DNA of 64,000 nucleotides from Euptelea pleiosperma (GCA_035048495.1 CM068542.1:41135109-41199108); one strand, 5' to 3'. Counted from the stretch's first letter, positions 25,643-37,108 are shown. Program-made: numbers and translations. Notes: generated from the sequence alone by a model not told the origin.

Positions 25643-28600
25643 GCTGCATTCCATAAAAAAATCAAACTGCATTCCCTTGTATCATTTCTATAAAATGGCA
25701 AGAAGACAGGATAATTAAATTTTAAGAACCACAAAATTCGGATAAAAGAAATGCCAACTATCAAAGAGACACAACATTAGGATGACAAATTTCACAATCA
25801 GAACAACAAAGCACCTATTTTTTAGCATAACATTGCTGGTAAAAAACTGATAAATTAGCCACCAAAGATATGTCCCATTTTTGTGCAGAAAACACTAGTT
25901 GGGAAAGAAAAGACAAAAGGATCTCTGAAATTTCTCTAAGCAAGACCATTTTGGAACCTTATAAGCAGTTCAACAAACACCTGCAAGTGCGGCAAAGATA
26001 TACTTATGCAGTAAAATAAGACGGCTCCAGTCCCTTGACATCAAAGCTCAACTTTCAACTAATAATATATTTCATGGCCTAAAATGGTCGGCTAAATCCA
26101 CAAAGGTATAGTACTTAGAGAAGAAAAACTGCAGGACATGTTTTCTGTTACCATTACCTCAAAGGTTAGGATTTGACAAAAATGAATTCTTCCAGAAAGC
26201 ACAAACAGAGCTGGAATTCCTAAGAAGCAGATATATATAGAACTAGATAACAATGACAATATGACATGGACACGTGTTGGTGTTTGACACATACAAGGTG
26301 TCTGACATGCGCATTTAAGAAGCTCGAAAGCAGACGCGTCCGTACACATCTACTATAATATAATATGTTAGTTATATTTAAACCATAATTTTTTCTTTAA
26401 ATAACTTAAGGAAATAAATATATGAAAAGTAAAAGAAAACATTTTCAGACGCCATGGAGCTGTCCAATAATATAATAAATATAAGTCGCTTTACAAGATA
26501 GAAGACTATAAACAACTACAGCTGTGATTCACAACTCAAAAAGTACTATATGGAGGATGGAACAAAGCAATATTCTTAGACTGGTTGACAACACCAAAAA
26601 TCAGCCATTGATTCATCTTCTATGAGGGTCCGCCAAAATGGTTGTCAAAAATCGTTGTCAAAAATGGTTGTCCCCCGATCCCGACCCTTAAAATAAAAGG
26701 TGACACTGTCATACGTATTAGGTGTGTGTTGGATGTGAGACATGCGTATCCGTGTCAATATCTATTCGATACAGCAACCAAGAAAGTGCTGTGTCCTTGT
26801 TACATAGGTATAGAATAACATTAAAGAATTAAAAAAAAAAAACTATCTACATTTTATTAAATTACAGAATCTAAAATATTTATTGGTAGTGTTTATTGCT
26901 TTGGTAACTTGATTCAGAAATTCCAGGAAACAAAAATTTGAGTTAAATCTTAAATGTGGTCACAACTAATCTATGGTTGGAAAGACTTGGGGCCAAAAAG
27001 GCACCGGAAGCAGGACTAGGAGAGATTCCAGAGTGGGACCACCACCTTGGTTAGTTAAAACTCTTCCAAGAATGTACCTCAAAACCCATTCATTGTTATT
27101 TCAGGCAAATTCAAATGCAAAAAACCCCCATAACGACTCAAAAGGACTGTCTCATTGAAACTAGAATTATGCTGGAGCAAATTTTGGAGACCTATATGAA
27201 CTCTTTTATTGTACGCAGAATTGTATCAAAGCATATTTTGGAGTGGTAGGAGGATAAAAAATTAGTTCATCCCCAAATGATCAGAAGAACACCGAGATCA
27301 GAAGAACACCGAGAGACGTGCTTATTTAATAAAAGGAAAAGCCCAAGTTACGCGAACTCCACTTAAAATGGCTCAATCTACTTAATGTAGAAAAGGCAAA
27401 GATTTCTATAAATTAGGGCCTATGACTACACTGTACCATTTAGACTTTTGAAATTGCAAAGGAAGAATAATTCATAAAAGTGTTATAAAAGCTTCACCTA
27501 GCCGGGACCCTAGTGCTTAAAACAAGGCCTAGGCAGGTGCTAGTACAAAAGGGCTCGGCTGGGCACTGAGCTGTTAGTGTTAAAATGTACGCCTACGCCA
27601 TAAGTATAAAACTGATGTTATATGTGTTTTACATATTAGGAATAGATCATACCTATAAGGTCAATGTTATATGTAATTTACATATAAGAAAATTCAAAGG
27701 TAGACATAAAAACCTTATGAATGAACCATTCTTTAAACCTTATCATGATGAGAAAGTAAGCCTCTTGTTCCTCTTTTTGATGATTGATCGATGTCAAGCA
27801 GTGGACTTTAAGGATTTCAGGTCTGAGACTTTGACTTCGTTTGAAGTTTGAACAGTTATTTTTGGTTTTGAACTATTAGATATGGCACTAAGTCACTAAA
27901 GTATCTTGATTTTGAAGATTAGACGTGGCGTTAAGCTGCTAAACTATTTCAGTTTTTGAGTTTATTTCGCATAAAGTTATTTAGTACTTAGCATTTAACT
28001 TTGCTCTTTCGTTCCTACTTTGGTATTATTATGGTATGTCCTTTATTTATTTTACCCCTAATATTTTTAGCAAAATTCATTTTATTTCTTTAATTTGTAC
28101 AAAATACAGTCGTCTAGGCCTTGCCTAACGCTATTGACTACACTGATTCAGAAAGAATGCTCAACCAAAACTAGCAAAATAATACTTAAAACAGTAAAAA
28201 AATAAAAACTCAAATATACTCCCAATGATTTAGAAAACCACACAAAACAGAAATTTTTTAAGTAGATGCTCATAATTTCTCATCTCATATGCTTGAATTG
28301 TTAAATGAAATTCTGGAAATCTGCAAGTAAAAAAGAAAAAGAAAAAAATCAAAACAAAATAACCACCTTAAAAAATACATAGAAAAAGTCTACCATACCT
28401 TTTTAATGATGAAACATTCAAGTCAAATTTCCGACACATAAAAGTATACAGAAACACACAACAAATCACCTATAATTCTTGGGATGCAAATTGTAAGCCT
28501 GAACCAAAGACAAGTTTGAGAGTCCTAAATGTGGTAGAACAGAATGTAAACTAAAATTACCAGCAAAAAAAAAATCTATCAATGAGATGGAACACAAACT

Positions 28601-29710
28601 TCAAGCTTCAAAGCTCAAAATTTGCCAGATTAGACCACAGACTAAGAAAAAAAGAAATACCAACAAAGACCTTCTGGAAATTCCTACAATCCAGACAAAT
28701 CTGAAGCTCATAAAACAACGGTCAAATCAAAATGTTGAGCTAAATCTGGAAATCAACTGCTTTAGCAATAAAACTCCACTTTTAACTTCAAAACTTCAGA
28801 TCTCAATTCCATTACAGGGAAAAAAAATTCTCTAGTTTCTCAAGCTCAAATCCAGATTGTTTGATATCCAATCGAATAGAGTTGTAACCAACTGTCAAGC
28901 TAAAAGAATTCTCCAACGGCATAATTTTCGTGGAAGAATCCTCAAATCTCCAATGCCATAACTAAAACAGGAAAAAATCAGACAATTTCTGGGATTCAAA
29001 TCCAAGAGAAGTAGTAAAACTGAACTTCCACAGTTGTGCTACAGTGACGAGCAAAACTGTGGAAGCAACTTCAAAACAACACCATTTGTGTCACTAGAAC
29101 TAGAATACGCAAATTTTCTACGAAACAACACCTGGATGAGATAAAAACCGACAAAATTCTCCACAGATCTCTCAGATTCAAACCAAAGCAACTCTGAAAA
29201 CCGAGACACAGTGAAAAATAGAATCCAAAATGAGATGTCCAGCTAAATCTGGCCAACAAAAAACAAGCTAACATACTATTTTGCTCCACGGAAATGTCAA
29301 ATTCCCCAAATCTTCACTAGATTCCACCTCACAAAACTCCAAATGCAGAGTATCAAACAGAGATTTCAGTAAACTCGTCAGTTCGTACCTTAGATTCGAA
29401 TTCAAAACCCTAAGAAAATACAACAAAGACGACGTAGTTCCATCTCTCCTACCTAATTCCGGATCTGGAGGTGCTTAAACTGCAAGGAAAATCACGGAAT
29501 CTTTGGACAGAAGCTTCGGCGCTGCTGAGACGATAGATCAGAATAGGTCCGTTTTCGATCTTCGAGCTCAGTTTGGCGTAAACAAGCAGGAAATCCAGAG
29601 TTTCCCTCTTTGCCATTGAAGAGGCGAAACGAGGATGAGATGGAAATATCATCTTTCGAAAGGGGATTAAAAAACAAAGCGACATCCCGCCAAAGCCTGT
29701 AATTGTCATT
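25643..29710 (-). promoter_or_regulatory. Probable leader intron and first non-coding exon of the coiled-coil gene
   Basis: On the minus strand a good acceptor (TATGGAATGCAG) is present about 57 nt upstream of the start codon, so the leader is probably spliced. Candidate donors are GGAATTAG/GTAGGAG near 29452 and CTAAG/GTACGAAC near 29388. A GC-richer stretch 29450-29700 could be the first exon and promoter. It contains a 55-residue upstream ORF starting at 29616 and stopping at the candidate donor. The intervening 3.7 kb holds repeat fragments, including one with CCTAGGC motifs at about 27480-28140, and no other gene that I can support. Confidence 0.35.
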
Positions 29711-29820
29711 AATCGTCATTAACAAAGCTGGCTGTAAGAAAATCAGCAATAATTACTTTTTTGCTTATTTCGGTGCACATGAATTTACAATAATGCCCCT
29801 AATTTTGTCTAGACCCTAAG

Positions 29821-30806
29821 AGTGGGACCAATTTTTAAAGAGGGAATTATTCAGTACAGTTTTATACACCAAGCCATAGTTTTAACATCTATTGGCTGAT
29901 CTCAACTTGATCTTGATCACGATAAATGGACGATTGATAAAATTCCTCTAAATATTCGCATAACAAAACAAATAATAATGATAAATTTGGGTTGGTGGAA
30001 AAAAAATAAGAAAAATTCATAGAACTAGTAAACAAAAGGGGTATTTTCGTAATTGCAGAAAAGTGGGACCAACTTTTTTAAAGAGGAATTATTCAGTACA
30101 ATTTTATACATCAAACCATAGTTTTAGCGACCATTGGTTGATCTCAATTTGATCTTGATCACGATAAATGGACGATTGATAAAATTCCTCTAAATATTCC
30201 CATAACAAAACAAATAATAATGATAAATTTGGGTTGGTGGAAAAAAAATAAGAAAAATTCATAGAACTAGGAAACAAAAGGGGTATTTTCGTAATTGCAG
30301 AAAAGTGGGACCAACTTTTTGAAAGAGGAATTATTCAGTACAGTTTTATACATCAAACCATAGTTTTAGCGACCATTGGTTGATCTCAATTTGATCTTGA
30401 TCACAATAAATGGACGATCGATAAAATTCCTCTAAATATTCGCATAACAAAACAAATAATAATTATAAATTTGGGTTGGTGGAAAAAATAGGAAAAATTC
30501 AATGAACTAGGAAACAAAAGCGGTATTTTCGTAATTAAGAAAAGTGGGACCAACTTTTTGAAAGAGGAATTATTTGGAACAGTTTTATACATCAGATCAA
30601 ACCATAGTTTTAACGACCATTGGTTGATCTCAATTTTATCTTGATCACGATAAATGGACGGTTGATAAAATTCTTCTAAATAGTCCCATAACAAAAAAAT
30701 AATAATGATAAATTAGGGTTGGTGGAAAAAATAGGAAATCTGAAACTATAGGGTAAAATTCATTGAACTAGAACACAAAAGGGGTATTTTCGTAATTGCA
30801 GAAAAA
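29821..30806. repeat. Four tandem ~241-bp repeats
   Basis: The block AGTGGGACCAA recurs at 29821, 30062, 30304 and 30543 (spacings 241, 242, 239). Each unit carries AATTATTCAGTACAGTTTTA, TTGATCTTGATCAC and GGGGTATTTTCGTAATTG. The fourth unit is longer, with an insertion containing GAAATCTGAAACTATAGG. The array begins about 110 bp upstream of the probable promoter of the coiled-coil gene. Units are about 90 percent alike by eye. Confidence 0.9.
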
Positions 30807-31629
30807 GGCACCCTATCATTCCTCATTTGCAATCTTTGCTTAGAAATTACAATGACCTTGATTAGAAATCGCAACTTACAATCTCCATCATTTGACTTGC
30901 ATAAACAAACAAAAAAAAAAGTTTTGTTTAAAACCCATCAAATCACTCATTTGGTAATCCTAACAATCAATCGAGACCGTCCAATCAAAATACCACAACG
31001 AAGCCACCTCTCTTTTTTTTGTAATAGCCCCATAATTGGAATTAATGACAGCTCATGCACAATAATCAATCGAGTATGATCTCTTTGTACAAGGCCATAC
31101 TAGATGTGACCCACCCGTTTGTACAACATAGATTATTGGTAGAAGCATATAGATGGTGGTGAATTGTGCAACACGATATCCTTTTCCCATTTAAAATAAA
31201 CTATTAAGAAAATGTTTTTTTAGACGAGCCAAGAAGTCGTAGTTTTTCTCTTTAACAGCCCAGAAATCGCGGGTTCGATTCTCCGACATGGTTGTGAAAT
31301 TTCCTAAATCCCTCATTTTTTTAATAAAAAGGAAGAAATGAAATTATTTTTATTCGGTAATTCACCCTTTAGAAACCTTCAGCTTCATGTGATAATTTCA
31401 TAATTATGTAATATGGGGTCTCGAGATACCGTGGGCAGGTATCTCGGTAACGAAAAAAGTGTAATTTATATTTTCTTTTTTACTTTTGTGCCGGCGCTAT
31501 ATGTCGCGAGATGATCCAAGGACTTGTGAATGGTTATCGCGCGATAATTTTTTAGGAGTAGAAAACAGTACGGATGGTAAGCATTGATGCTGAATATGAC
31601 AAGGAAAAAGATGTAACAAGGTTTGAAAC
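30807..31629. other. Intergenic, no gene seen
   Basis: Holds scattered AT-rich sequence. A GCGGGTTCGATTCTCCGAC motif near 31269 resembles a tRNA B box but lacks a matching cloverleaf. Confidence 0.4.
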
Positions 31630-31808
31630 GAGTAAAACTTCCATCACAATGGGATTGTAAATCACACAAAACACAGCCAATGAGTTCTCGGCATGTACAC
31701 CTAAAAAGCAAAAGCACATGGTACGTTGCAAAACACTTGTGTACGTGCCGAGAACTCATTGGCTGTGTTTTGTGTGATTTACAACTTCGTGTGATGGAAG
31801 TTTTACTC
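31630..31808. mobile_element. Short MITE with GAGTAAAACTT ends (copy 1)
   Basis: Starts GAGTAAAACTTCCATCACA and ends with the inverse TGATGGAAGTTTTACTC. The arms run some 75 bp and include CCAATGAGTTCTCGGCA. Flanks GTTTGAAAC (31621-31629) and GTTCGAAAC (31809-31817) are a 9-bp duplication with one change. Copy 2 is at 51016-51191. Confidence 0.85.
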
Positions 31809-31897
31809 GTTCGAAACTTATACGAACAACATTAAATCTCGTTTGCAATCGGCTCAGGTTTGAAACTGATCGAATCTTATCAGATCGTAAATTTTCA

Positions 31898-32236
31898 GAG
31901 TAAAACTTGTGTCACACATCACTCAATACGAGCCACGTGGTACACGATCAGAGTGCGCTGACCGTATGGATGTTTGGCTTTGGCCAATCCCTCGGTGGAC
32001 CTACAAACCAAAAATCAGCCCAAATAACGCTCAATAATGCTCGAATTCCTACCGTTAAAATCAACCCATGAAAATAACTTTAGAAATCACAAATCAGGCT
32101 GATTTTTGTGTACCGGTCCACCGAGTGACTGGCCAAACATCCATATGGTCATCGTCCTCTAATAGTATGCCACACGGCTCGTATTGAGTGATGTGACCGG
32201 CTTCCGTCACAACATCTTGTGACACAAGTTTTACTC
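31898..32236. mobile_element. G-box MITE with GAGTAAAACTT ends, perfect 9-bp duplication
   Basis: Starts GAGTAAAACTTGTGTCAC and ends GTGACACAAGTTTTACTC. AAATTTTCA lies on both sides (31889-31897 and 32237-32245). The inner arms contain GAGCCACGTGG on the left, CCACACGGCTC on the right, TATGGATGTTTGG and its inverse, and AAAATCAGCC with its inverse. This is the clearest complete copy and defines the family (339 bp). Confidence 0.88.
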
Positions 32237-32329
32237 AAATTTTCATATCCGAACCCAATTTGATAAGTTATTGGAACTTATTAGATCAGATTTTGGCCGT
32301 CTAACATTGAGTCAATTTTGATTATTAAA

Positions 32330-32512
32330 TTAAGGATCGGGACTCAAATTTTCACCCAAATTCTCGTCCATGGATCATGAGAAAACCTACGGTTGTTTTG
32401 CATGCTGAGCTGACATTCACTTTACCATAGCAAAAAACTACTATTGGATTTCGTGAAATCCACGGCCAAGACTTTGGGTGAAAATTTAAGTCATGGAACC
32501 TGTTCCTTAAAT
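32330..32512. repeat. Inverted-repeat element with TGGATTTCGTGAAATCCA core
   Basis: The arms ACTCAAATTTTCACCCAAA and its inverse are seen at about 32341 and 32475, with GTGAAATCCACGGCCAAG inside. Related to the 3.3 kb element. Confidence 0.45.
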
Positions 32513-32559
32513 GAAAGCGTAAATTTTTGTGGAAAATATTAATAAAGGTATGTTTTGTT

Positions 32560-32962
32560 GGGTCAGGATCAAGATCATGGGACACAATTCTGACCCAAAA
32601 TTTCACACCAAAATATTGGTGGGGCCAATATATAAATTATAAGTTTTGCAATGTGATCATTTTTTGTGAGGAAGCGGTCTCTTACGGTGATGAGATCACC
32701 CACACAAAAATTCAAATCATTCTGATATCTTCGTAGCCTGGTTTACAAGTTGAATAATTATAGACCATCTATTTTCCATCAACTTGAAACCCATTGATGG
32801 GGTTAGAAAATTCAGAATGGGCTGAGTTTTTGTAGCATGGTCTATATGGTGAGGAGATCATCCTCGCCAAAAATCAGCCATTGATTCATCTTCCATTTAA
32901 GTACGTCAAAATTGTTGTGAAATTTTGTGTCAAATTTTGTGTCCCTAATTCTGACCCATTTT
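32560..32962. repeat. Inverted-repeat element (GTGTCAAATTTTG arms)
   Basis: GGACACAATTCTGACCC near 32580 is mirrored by GTGTCCCTAATTCTGACCC-like sequence near 32940, with GAGATCATCCTCGCC and GATGAGATCACCC blocks pairing inside. A related fragment is near 26590-26700 in the coiled-coil gene's leader intron. No target duplication found. Confidence 0.4.
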
Positions 32963-33554
32963 ATTGATCTTTTATATTAAATTAATAAAATACAATGGTC
33001 ATTATCGGATCGGATCAAACTCGAATGGGAATCGATCTAATAACTGATCAGAGTCATCAGACCGTGAATTATTAGGGCGACCCGATACAGTGACAGCCTT
33101 AAATGTATGGATAAAACCTAAACAAGGCCATAATTCTAACTCAGTTGTTGTCATTTAACTGATCAAAATCAACTCAACTAATGAGATGTTCTCTCCATCT
33201 AACCACCTACCTTTTTTTTCAGATTACCCATAAAATGACGGTCAACATCTTAGAGAGGTCAGTAATTCAATTAGATGGTTAGGATCATACATTTACGCAC
33301 CTACTCGTTTAATGGATAGCAATAGCATAACACAATGGACCAGCGCACCAGTGGGGGAGAAGTCTGACAGTGGTTCAACCTGACAATTTATCTTTCGCGA
33401 TAAAATCAAGAATTTCACGCGATAAGTCCAGAAAGCGAAAAGAGGTTCAGAAAATGTAGTTTTATAACCTTGAGAGGCGATACGTGGTGTACAGAATCTT
33501 GTGTACATGTGTAACATTTTTAAAGTCCCACTTTTGCTTACGAAAATACTCACG

Positions 33555-33858
33555 GATAAACAGTGTGAACTACGTGGCACAATCTTAGAGACCATTGACT
33601 GTATGGATGTTTGTCCCTTCCCTGCCTGAACCTACAGAACAAAATCAGCCTGATTCGTGATTTATAGCCGTTGGATCTGAGTACCCTAAATTTTGCTCGT
33701 GAAAAACCAACCCAGAGGAGATCCAAAGGTTTGAAATCACTAATAAGGCTGATTTTTGGTTTGAAGGTTCACCTAGGGATTGGCCAAACATCCATACAGT
33801 CAGTTATCAATAATGTGCCACGTGGCTCATATTGTGGTTGGTCAGCAAAGTTCTACCC
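33555..33858. mobile_element. G-box MITE family, decayed copy
   Basis: Has TGTATGGATGTTTG on the left, its inverse CAAACATCCATACAGTCAG on the right, GCCACGTGGCTCATATTGTG and GGTCAGCAAAGTTCTAC. The left terminus is lost and no duplication is visible. Confidence 0.65.
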
Positions 33859-34094
33859 GTGGTGGAAGAGACTAGAGAACACGGTTGATGTTGCTACGTG
33901 GTAATATTACACGGGGCGTTCTGTCATTGGCTAAGTAGAAAATATTCCATAAACTCGCAGAGTGAGAGGTGGGGTTGAAGTAAGTGGGCGTCGGAAAAGG
34001 AGGAGACGACGCACATGGCTCAGTACTGTTGTAGCCATTACTTTCAAACTTGTCAGAACGCATGATAGGATCCGAGCAGAACGACCTCCTCCAT

Positions 34095-34150
34095 CACGTG
34101 ATACTTTATGATCACGTGCATCTCGCTTTAGTGCGCTGTCATGACACGTG
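34095..34150. promoter_or_regulatory. Cluster of three CACGTG motifs
   Basis: CACGTG occurs at 34095-34100, 34113-34118 and 34145-34150, and no MITE arm covers them. CACGTG is the core of the G-box bound by bZIP and bHLH factors. No gene start was found close by, so function is unproven. Surrounding 33860-34530 holds no gene I can support. Confidence 0.3.
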
Positions 34151-34534
34151 GTATAATGGATACTTCCCGTTCCCCCCGGCGGGAAGGTCGTCCTAGTCAA
34201 AAATAAAAATAAAAAACGTAAGAGTCACCTTCCAAGTATGGATAGACGGATGGGTTTTGGTGAGTCGACTTTTGATATGGACTTCCTTAACTATCGAGGG
34301 CGTGGCCAGCTCCGAAAAATAGAAGTGTACTTCTGTGCACGCCGGCCAGAACAACCTGACGCACTGTGGCACTCGAACCTACGTTTGCTCAGGAAGTTTG
34401 GGTCTTCGTAATGATTGACTCTTACCAGGGTGATAGCGTTATCGATTGGCCATGCCGCTGGTGACGGATAAGGATATCGTTCTCTAATAGGAAGTTTCAA
34501 GACCCATATGGAACACTCCTTCGGGCCCACTTAA

Positions 34535-35100
34535 CCCCTTGAATGTTTGTCCCAACCTGGTAGGTACACACCAAAAATCAGCTCGATTGATGATTTTAGC
34601 CGTTCGATTTGAGCATTATTTTTACCATGGTGTTTACGAGGAACTTGGACCCAGCGTTGATGACTGACCTCTTAGATAGTCCCTAAGGGGCAGGATGATG
34701 TGGCAAGGGCCAGCTCGATGCAAATATATTTAATATATTAATATCTATGGTATTAATTAAAAATTTTAATTCTATATACAGTAGATACTCTTCTTTAGCA
34801 GTTATTGGTAATCAAAAGCTACGGAAAAATGTAGATGCAGAGGACCCTGAAGCCCATTGCAGCGACCCTACATAGATTATTTTTTGGGCCTAATGACTGC
34901 GTGGATGTTCAGCCCACCTATTGGTGGATAAACACACTAGACATCAGCTTGATTGATGATTTCTAACAATTGGATTTACTACCCAAAAAACTAGAATCAA
35001 GCTTAAAAAGTACTAAAATTTATGATTAGGAATAACCAATCAAATTGATTTTTGGTTTCTATATCCAACAAGAGGTGGGCTAAACTTCCGTATGGTTAGT
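34535..35100. repeat. Two partial or decayed palindromic MITEs
   Basis: About 34540-34660 has one arm only (CACACCAAAAATCAGCTCGA and GATTTGAGCATTATTTT). About 34877-35100 has both arms: GCGTGGATGTTCAGCCCACC mirrors GGTGGGCTAAACTTCCGTAT, and GCTTGATTGATGATTTCTAA mirrors the right half. Confidence 0.5.
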
Positions 35101-35214
35101 GGATTGGGGCCTTCTCTCACCTGGGTTGAGGCCTACTCTCACCTGTGGCCTTAGGCGACCCCCTTAATTGCCTTATGGTAGAGAGGGCCATGGGTGTGGC
35201 CCCACTTCCATAGA

Positions 35215-35530
35215 ATAAAACTTGGCTGACGGTCAGCGAAGCTATGACCACCCACAATATGAGACATGTGGAACAATTTTAGAGGATACTGCCCGTATGG
35301 ATGTTTGGCCAATCCCTAGGTGGACCTATATAAATCAAATATCGGCATGATTAGTGATTTCAGACCATATATTGTACCACAAATAATGGTCAATAATGCT
35401 CAAATTCTCACAGTTAAAATCAACCCATGAACATGAATCCAATCCAACGCATAGAAATCATTAGAGATTAGCCACGTGGCTCTCACATTGTGGGTAGTCA
35501 GGATTGTCGCCAGTCAGCCAAGTTTTACTT
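35215..35530. mobile_element. G-box MITE family copy
   Basis: Left end ATAAAACTTGGCTGACGGTC, right end CAGTCAGCCAAGTTTTACTT, with ATGGATGTTTGGCCAATCCC inside and AGCCACGTGGCTC near the right end. The left G-box has changed to GACATGTGG. The inverse right-hand TATGGATG block is missing, so it is internally deleted. Confidence 0.65.
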
Positions 35531-35599
35531 ACTTCCATCCACCTAGAGTGTATAAAATAGAGTCACATTGTGAAGCACCATAACATTACGCTTGCAAGT

Positions 35600-35760
35600 T
35601 GCAACAACCAACCTAGTAGCTCAGATGGTTGGTGTGTACCCTTTCCATTGTCGGAAGTTGTGGGTTCATCTTTACCAGGCAGGTTTCCTCCATGCATGTG
35701 CTGTGAGTATTCTGTGGAGTTGAAATGAAATCGGTATTGCTCCGTGGTCTTGCGTTGCGT
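35600..35760 (+). repeat. Possible tRNA-derived SINE fragment
   Basis: TAGCTCAGATGGTTGGTG resembles a tRNA A box and GTGGGTTCATCTTTACC, some 35 nt on, a weak B box. No 3' simple-repeat tail or target duplication was identified. It is not a functional tRNA because no cloverleaf with a paired acceptor stem is apparent. Confidence 0.3.
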
Positions 35761-35877
35761 CCTGCTCGCAATTGTTTTGTTACAACGTTCACACCAAAAC
35801 TTAGGCCAAGTCTTTACCCAACTTTTTTCTCCGAGTATGTTAGCGCAACTGATCAGTTTACATACGATGGAAGGTAG

Positions 35878-36104
35878 TAGTCCCAGCCAAAGTTCGAAGT
35901 CTCGGGATCGGAGGCTGGATTGATGGGCTCCAATCCGGATCGGTCCCCATCTCGCCCGAGACAAAGTGGGACTCCTTTGTAAAACAGCGATCTCGGGGAG
36001 AGACAGAGCGTGTTTGGGATTGGATCGGTGGTCTCCGATCCCGATCCGGATCGCCCAATCCAGACCAGGATCGGCCGATACTTTGAACCATAGTCCCAGC
36101 CAAA
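35878..36104. mobile_element. GATCGG-rich element with 14-bp flanking direct repeats
   Basis: TAGTCCCAGCCAAA occurs at 35878-35891 and again at 36091-36104. The 199 bp between them are GC-rich, start GTTCGAAGTCTCGGGATCGG and end with the approximate inverse GGATCGGCCGATACTTTGAAC, and contain several GATCCGG/CCGGATC pairs. The open frames across it on the minus strand are by-products of its base composition. Confidence 0.6.
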
Positions 36105-36519
36105 CAAAAAATAGTTGTCGCACGGTCGAAAATTCCGCCATGTAAAAGTAACTTTATAGTTCGTAACCTAACACCACTGAGTTGTCTCCAATCTCGAAGC
36201 AATAATGCATCTTTGGCTCGTTGGTCGTCAAAATTCCTCTACCCCTCACCCACCAAAACCACCCACATGCTTTGTCCCTTTCTGACAGAAGCTACGGAGA
36301 CATTAGTCGACCTGTGCACTTGCACGTACTGCAACAGTGCTACTAATACATTTTTTACATTGCAACAGTACATTTTTTACAAGGTTAAGTCCATTTTTAG
36401 ATTTTTGGTGTTTATCGAATCAAGCTGTTAAATCCTACATCATCATTCTAGCTCAAGAATTTTGCACATTATTGGAAAAAAAAAAAAAAAAAACGAGGGA
36501 ATTACATGGGCTGATGGCT

Positions 36520-36600
36520 CTTCAGATATGACAAAAGCCTATAACCGAGTGGAATGGCCTTTCTTGATGCGTACCATGAAGGCAATGGGGCCAATGGATC
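36520..36600 (+). pseudogene. LINE reverse transcriptase fragment (DMTKAYNRVEW)
   Basis: One plus-strand frame reads DMTKAYNRVEWPFLMRTMKA, the conserved D-x2-KAYDRVEW block of plant L1-type reverse transcriptases. It is only some 25 codons long, preceded by a poly(A) run. The catalytic FADD block of what may be the same element is at 37925-38130, with MITEs between. Confidence 0.65.
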
Positions 36601-36715
36601 TCTTGAATCTCAGATTGCATCTCTTCCACCTCGTTCTCCATCATGTTAAATGGCTCTTTTGACTCGGACTCCTAAAGTGGGGCACACCCCTAATTAAGAG
36701 AGATTCTCTCTAAAT

Positions 36716-37108
36716 GAGTAAAACTTGGTTGACTGGGGACCACCATAATATGATCCATTTTGCACATTTTTAGAGCCATGTGGCACTTTTTAGAGGATTC
36801 TGACCGTATGGATATTTGGTCAGTCCTTATTTGGACCTACAAACCAAATATCAGCTTGATTAGTGATTTCAAACCTTTCGATCTTGTACCCCAAATAATG
36901 GTTGACAACGCTAAAATTCCCACCGTTAAAATCGACCAATGAAAAGGGCTCCAATCCAACGCTTAAAATCACTAATCAGATTTATTTTTTGGTTTGTAGG
37001 TCCACCTAAGGAATGACCAAACATCCATACAGTCAGTGTCCTCTAAAAATGTGTCACGTGGCTCATACGTACTGTGGTTGATTACTCACTGTCTGTCAAC
37101 AAAGTTTT
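36716..37108. mobile_element. G-box MITE family copy inside LINE remnant
   Basis: Starts GAGTAAAACTTGGTTGACTG and ends near CTGTCAACAAAGTTTT. It contains GTATGGATATTTGGTCAGTC, the inverse block CCAAACATCCATACAGTCAG and TGTCACGTGGCTCATACGT. Confidence 0.7.

Noticed and set aside
29821..30806. CRISPR-like array
   Set aside because: The units are 241 bp with no short conserved repeat and unique spacers; this is an ordinary tandem repeat in a plant genome.
31225..31310. tRNA-like sequence with GCGGGTTCGATTCTCC
   Set aside because: A B-box-like motif is present, but no acceptor stem, A box at the right distance or anticodon arm could be folded.
35563..36141. 192-codon open frame on the minus strand
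   Set aside because: It crosses the GATCGG-rich element and a SINE-like piece, has no family motif, and overlapping frames of similar length exist on the same strand, so it follows from base composition.
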